Shown here: in pieces, positions 13,560 through 16,151 of the stretch
How the letters are laid out: each line of letters begins with the position of its first letter
Position numbering within the stretch: position 1 is the first letter of the stretch
Source: Anaerolineales bacterium UBA2232
GTDB taxonomy: Bacteria > Chloroflexota > Anaerolineae > UBA2200
DNA: 16,151 bases
NCBI GenBank assembly: GCA_002348045.1
Contig: DDYO01000270.1
Coordinates: forward strand, 1 to 16,151
Reading direction: 5' to 3'
Notes under the pieces: generated by a model
Told to the model about the DNA's origin: nothing
Database searches by the model: none
What the model saw: the letters and a program-made list of their open reading frames with translations, nothing else
Position numbers and translations under genes: made by a program

Positions 13560-14828
13560 ATGCCAGACCTGCCGATTAGTCTTGACGGACAATGGACAAC
13601 AAACTGGGAAGGAGCTCTGGCGTATCGTGCAAGAAGGATGACCAGCTCGGTCATCCGCGAGACGCTCAAGCTAATGTCCACACCTGGCATCATCTCGTTG
13701 GGTGGTGGCATGCCGGCTCCGGAGCTGTTCCCCATTCGCGAATTCGAGGAAGCCTGCCGCTACATCCTTGCCAATGAGGGGGCTCAAGCGCTCCAGTACA
13801 GCGTGACGGAGGGCTACCCGCCGCTCAAAGGCTTTCTAGCAGACAAGATGCGCAAGTATGGGGTGCCTGCCGAAGAGGAGAACATCCAGATCGTAAACGG
13901 CTCCCAACAGGCTCTGGACTTGGTGGGCAAGGTGTTTCTTGACCCTGGCGATGTAATCCTGACCGACCGCCCCACTTATCTGGGCGCAATCCAGGCGTGG
14001 AATGCATACGAGGCCCGATTCATAACGGTGCCTCTGGACGATGCTGGCACCCAGGTGGAGCAGGTCGAGGAGGTGCTCAAAAATGAGCGGGTCAAATTCA
14101 TCTACTGCCTCCCCAACTTTCACAACCCGGCAGGGGTGACGTTATCGTTGGAGCGACGTCATAGGTTAGTGGAGCTGGCATCACGCCACGGAGTGTTCAT
14201 CGTCGAGGACGACCCCTACGGCGAGCTCCGGTTCGAAGGTGAGGACCTGACACCCTTGATCACGCTCCACAAGGAGAACGTGATCTATCTTAGCACGTTC
14301 TCCAAGACCCTCTCCCCCGGGATTCGCCTGGGCTGGATTACGGCGCCGGCCAGGGTCTTGAGCAAGATCGTGCAGGCAAAGCAAGGCACGGATCTCCACA
14401 CTAGCATCTTTACCCAAATGGTCGCTAATGACATCTGTCAGCGTGGATTCCTGCGGCAGCATGTGCGGCGCATCCGCGACGTGTACCGCGAGCGGTGTTC
14501 TGTCATGCTGAACGCCATGTCCAAGCATTTCCCAGCCGGCGTGCGCTGGACGCATCCGCAGGGGGGCCTATTCCTGTGGGTGATGCTTCCGCCGCCGATG
14601 AATTCACTGGACCTTCTCAAGGCGGCATTAGAAGAAAAAGTCGCCTTCATCCCGGGCACAGCGTTCTACCCGGACGGAGTGAGCGGGCAGGATGCCTTAC
14701 GTCTGACCTTTTCTACGGCTACGCCGGACATGATCAACGAGGGCATAGAGCGCCTGGGCAAGGCCATGGAGAGGCAATTGGATACACACGGCAATCAGAC
14801 CAGACCGACTTCCGAGTCTCCACGTTAA
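13560..14828 (+). CDS. PLP-dependent aminotransferase (2-aminoadipate/LysN-like, MocR-catalytic-domain type)
   Basis: The 422-residue enzyme is a fold-type I aminotransferase of the subgroup that includes 2-aminoadipate aminotransferase LysN and the aminotransferase domain of MocR regulators. It has no DNA-binding domain. The substrate loop ISLGGGMPAPELFP (45-58) and LQYSVTEGYPPLK (78-90) mark the subgroup. PLP contacts are Asn189 (NFHNPAG), Asp217 and Tyr220 (VEDDPYGELRF), the Schiff-base Lys249 (STFSKTLSPG) and Arg255. Arg381 (DALRLTFS) should bind the substrate carboxylate. It converts an amino acid to its 2-oxo acid, and enzymes of this type accept several aliphatic, aromatic or acidic amino acids. 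The start ATG lies 10 nt after the HAD stop; GGAGG at 13542-13546 sits 13 nt upstream, a longer spacing than usual. Confidence 0.92.
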   Translation: MPDLPISLDGQWTTNWEGALAYRARRMTSSVIRETLKLMSTPGIISLGGGMPAPELFPIREFEEACRYILANEGAQALQYSVTEGYPPLKGFLADKMRKYGVPAEEENIQIVNGSQQALDLVGKVFLDPGDVILTDRPTYLGAIQAWNAYEARFITVPLDDAGTQVEQVEEVLKNERVKFIYCLPNFHNPAGVTLSLERRHRLVELASRHGVFIVEDDPYGELRFEGEDLTPLITLHKENVIYLSTFSKTLSPGIRLGWITAPARVLSKIVQAKQGTDLHTSIFTQMVANDICQRGFLRQHVRRIRDVYRERCSVMLNAMSKHFPAGVRWTHPQGGLFLWVMLPPPMNSLDLLKAALEEKVAFIPGTAFYPDGVSGQDALRLTFSTATPDMINEGIERLGKAMERQLDTHGNQTRPTSESPR

Positions 14829-14840
14829 GGAGGGCACAGC

Positions 14841-16043
14841 ATGGAGTTGAAGGTTGACCTAGAGAAGTGTACGGGGTGTGGCACCTGTGTGTTTGCGTGT
14901 CCCTTTGGGGCGATCGACGTTGTGAACGGCAAAGCCCACGTTTACGAGAGCTGCACCGACTGTGGTGCGTGCGTCGATCAGTGCCCTGAGGCCGCCCTGT
15001 TCATTGGGGTGCGGGTGGCTGGCGAGGCCCGCGTCCAGGACTATCGCAACGTGTGGGTCTTTGCTGAGCAGAGGGATGGGGTGTTGACCAAAGTATCCCA
15101 CCAACTGCTGGGCAGAGCCCGCGAGCTGGCTGGCACTCTGGGAGCCAAGACTGAGGCAGCGCTTCTGGGGCACAATGTGGAGCACCTGGCCGCAGAGCTC
15201 GTGGCGTCCGGTGCTGACACGGTCTACTATGCCGATCACCCTCTGTTGGAGCACTACCGAACCGATGCTTACAGCAGGGTCCTCTCCGAGATGATCCAGA
15301 GCATAAAGCCCGAGATCGTTCTGTTCGGCGCCACCACCATCGGCCGTGACCTAGCCCCGCGGATCTCGCAGCGCATTTACACAGGCCTGACGGCCGACTG
15401 CACCGGACTGGAGGTGGACGAGGGAGAACGCTTGTTGCTGCAGACTCGCCCCGCCTTTGGCGGAAACATCATGGCCACGATCGTTACGGCCAGGCATCGG
15501 CCCCAGATGGCGACGGTGCGGCCGGGTGTTATGCGGGCGTCCCCTCCAGATCCAACTCGGCAGGGAACCGTAGAGAAGGTGCCCGTGGAGTTGAATCCCG
15601 ACGACCTGAACGTCGAGATCCTCCGCGTGGTGAAGGAAGCTCGCCGGCGGGCGAACCTCGAAGAGGCAAAGATTATCGTGTCGGGAGGTCGAGGCCTCGG
15701 CGGCCCTGAAGGGTTCAAGCTGATGGCAGACCTTGCTAAGGCCATCGGTGGTGAGGTCGGCTCGTCCCGTGCTGCAGTCGATGCCGGCTGGATCACTCAG
15801 GACTATCAAGTGGGTCAGACGGGTAAGACGGTTCGTCCTGACCTGTATTTTGCCTGCGGCATCTCAGGTGCAATTCAGCACCAGGCGGGGATGAAGGAAT
15901 CGCGATTCATCGTGGCCATTAACAAGGATCCTGGCGCTCCCATATTCCAAATTGCCGATGCGGGCATGGTCGGGGATCTGTTCACCATAGTCCCAGAGCT
16001 CATCAAGCAATTGAAGTCGGTAGGCGCTGGCAGCAAGATCTGA
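14841..16043 (+). CDS. etfA: Electron transfer flavoprotein, alpha subunit with N-terminal 2x[4Fe-4S] ferredoxin domain
   Basis: The 400-residue protein is a fusion. Residues 1-60 form a bacterial ferredoxin with eight cysteines in two C-x2-C-x2-C-x3-C sets (10, 13, 16, 20 and 38, 41, 44, 48). The rest is EtfA: an N-terminal Rossmann-like domain (about 68-260) and the FAD domain, with VSGGRGLGG (280-288), GSSRAAVDAGW (307-317), QVGQTGKTVRPDLYFACGISGAIQHQAGM (around 323-351) and NKDPGAPIF (361-369). ATVRPGV (224-230) lies at the domain junction. Ferredoxin-fused EtfA is known from Acetobacterium woodii caffeyl-CoA reductase (CarE) and several clostridia, where ETF takes part in flavin-based electron bifurcation with ferredoxin. 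The ATG has AAGGAGG 7 nt upstream and starts 12 nt after the aminotransferase stop. It ends the operon and is followed by hairpins. Confidence 0.95.
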   Translation: MELKVDLEKCTGCGTCVFACPFGAIDVVNGKAHVYESCTDCGACVDQCPEAALFIGVRVAGEARVQDYRNVWVFAEQRDGVLTKVSHQLLGRARELAGTLGAKTEAALLGHNVEHLAAELVASGADTVYYADHPLLEHYRTDAYSRVLSEMIQSIKPEIVLFGATTIGRDLAPRISQRIYTGLTADCTGLEVDEGERLLLQTRPAFGGNIMATIVTARHRPQMATVRPGVMRASPPDPTRQGTVEKVPVELNPDDLNVEILRVVKEARRRANLEEAKIIVSGGRGLGGPEGFKLMADLAKAIGGEVGSSRAAVDAGWITQDYQVGQTGKTVRPDLYFACGISGAIQHQAGMKESRFIVAINKDPGAPIFQIADAGMVGDLFTIVPELIKQLKSVGAGSKI

Positions 16044-16048
16044 GCGCC
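16023..16048 (+). other. Hairpin across the etfA stop codon
   Basis: GGCGCT (16023-16028) and AGCGCC (16043-16048) make a perfect 6-bp stem with a 14-nt loop that contains most of the etfA stop codon. It directly precedes the stronger terminator-like hairpin and may add to 3'-end formation or mRNA stability. Confidence 0.3.
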
Positions 16049-16051
16049 GCC

Positions 16052-16090
16052 AGCCCCCTCTGGCCGCACGCTTTCTCGGCCGAGGGGGCT
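16052..16090 (+). terminator. Operon-end hairpin terminator
   Basis: AGCCCCCTC-T-GGCCG (16052-16066) pairs with CGGCCGAGGGGGCT (16077-16090). This makes a 14-bp GC-rich stem with one bulged T and a 10-nt loop, 8 nt after the etfA stop codon. The tail, GATGGTTTAT, is only weakly T-rich, so release may be inefficient or need a factor. As the longest GC hairpin seen, just after the last gene, it most likely ends the operon. Being symmetric, it could also serve a gene on the other strand. Confidence 0.65.
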
Positions 16091-16119
16091 GATGGTTTAT
16101 CGCCTGCGGGGGTTGCAGC

Positions 16120-16151
16120 ATGGACGGGAGAACGCAACAAACTCCGCGCGC
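16120..16151 (+). CDS. Possible start of a further gene, cut by the window edge
   Basis: An ATG at 16120 opens a frame that stays open to the end of the window (beginning MDGRTQQTPR). Only about ten codons are visible, and the upstream GGGGG is a poor ribosome binding site. This is listed only as a possibility; the stretch may equally be non-coding. Confidence 0.15.
   Translation, partial: MDGRTQQTPR

Overview
This window looks like a chromosomal segment of a GC-rich, probably anaerobic bacterium. Chloroflexota (Anaerolineae-like) is my best guess. It rests on the gene mix (membrane-anchored YvcK, MshA-like glycosyltransferase beside a PIG-L deacetylase, CruF-type carotenoid protein, ferredoxin-fused EtfA, M55 peptidase) and is inference, not a phylogenetic result. 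Shine-Dalgarno sites are frequent and promoters resemble the sigma-70 consensus. I see no rRNA, tRNA, CRISPR array, insertion sequence or phage gene.

Layout. (1) Positions 1-1097, plus strand: a promoter-like region, then an ECF-type sigma factor and, 3 nt later, a small protein with one C-terminal membrane segment that may be its partner. (2) Positions 1101-6131, minus strand, read right to left: yvcK, a GT4 glycosyltransferase, a PIG-L deacetylase and a HEAT-repeat protein, closely spaced and probably one operon from a good promoter at 6152-6179. A CruF-family carotenoid protein follows after an 81-nt gap and converges on the sigma-factor pair. (3) Positions 6132-6437: a divergent control region with back-to-back promoters. 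The rightward one is followed by a ~210-nt leader that can fold into a three-way junction and then a terminator-like hairpin with a T-run, ahead of the downstream operon. (4) Positions 6438-16043, plus strand: a nine-gene cluster of thiolase, 3-hydroxyacyl-CoA dehydrogenase, enoyl-CoA hydratase, acyl-CoA dehydrogenase, EtfB, M55 D-aminopeptidase, HAD hydrolase, PLP aminotransferase and EtfA with an N-terminal 2x[4Fe-4S] domain, closed by a strong hairpin at 16052-16090.

How the genes work together. The right-hand cluster holds all four core enzymes that interconvert acyl-CoA and acetyl-CoA (beta-oxidation, or run backwards, butyrate-type synthesis), plus an electron-transfer flavoprotein whose alpha subunit carries its own ferredoxin clusters, as in clostridial-type and caffeyl-CoA-reductase-type ETFs. 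The peptidase and aminotransferase lie between etfB and etfA, which suggests that peptide or amino-acid breakdown is co-expressed with the acyl-CoA pathway. No CoA ligase or CoA transferase is seen, so the entry substrate is unknown. In the left-hand operon, YvcK (UDP-sugar binding in Bacillus), an MshA-like glycosyltransferase and a GlcNAc-type deacetylase could all centre on UDP-GlcNAc.

Most notable are the structured, possibly attenuating leader before the thiolase, the split etf pair with a ferredoxin-fused EtfA, and the yvcK/GT4/PIG-L group. RNA structures were found by eye, without energy calculation or covariation.
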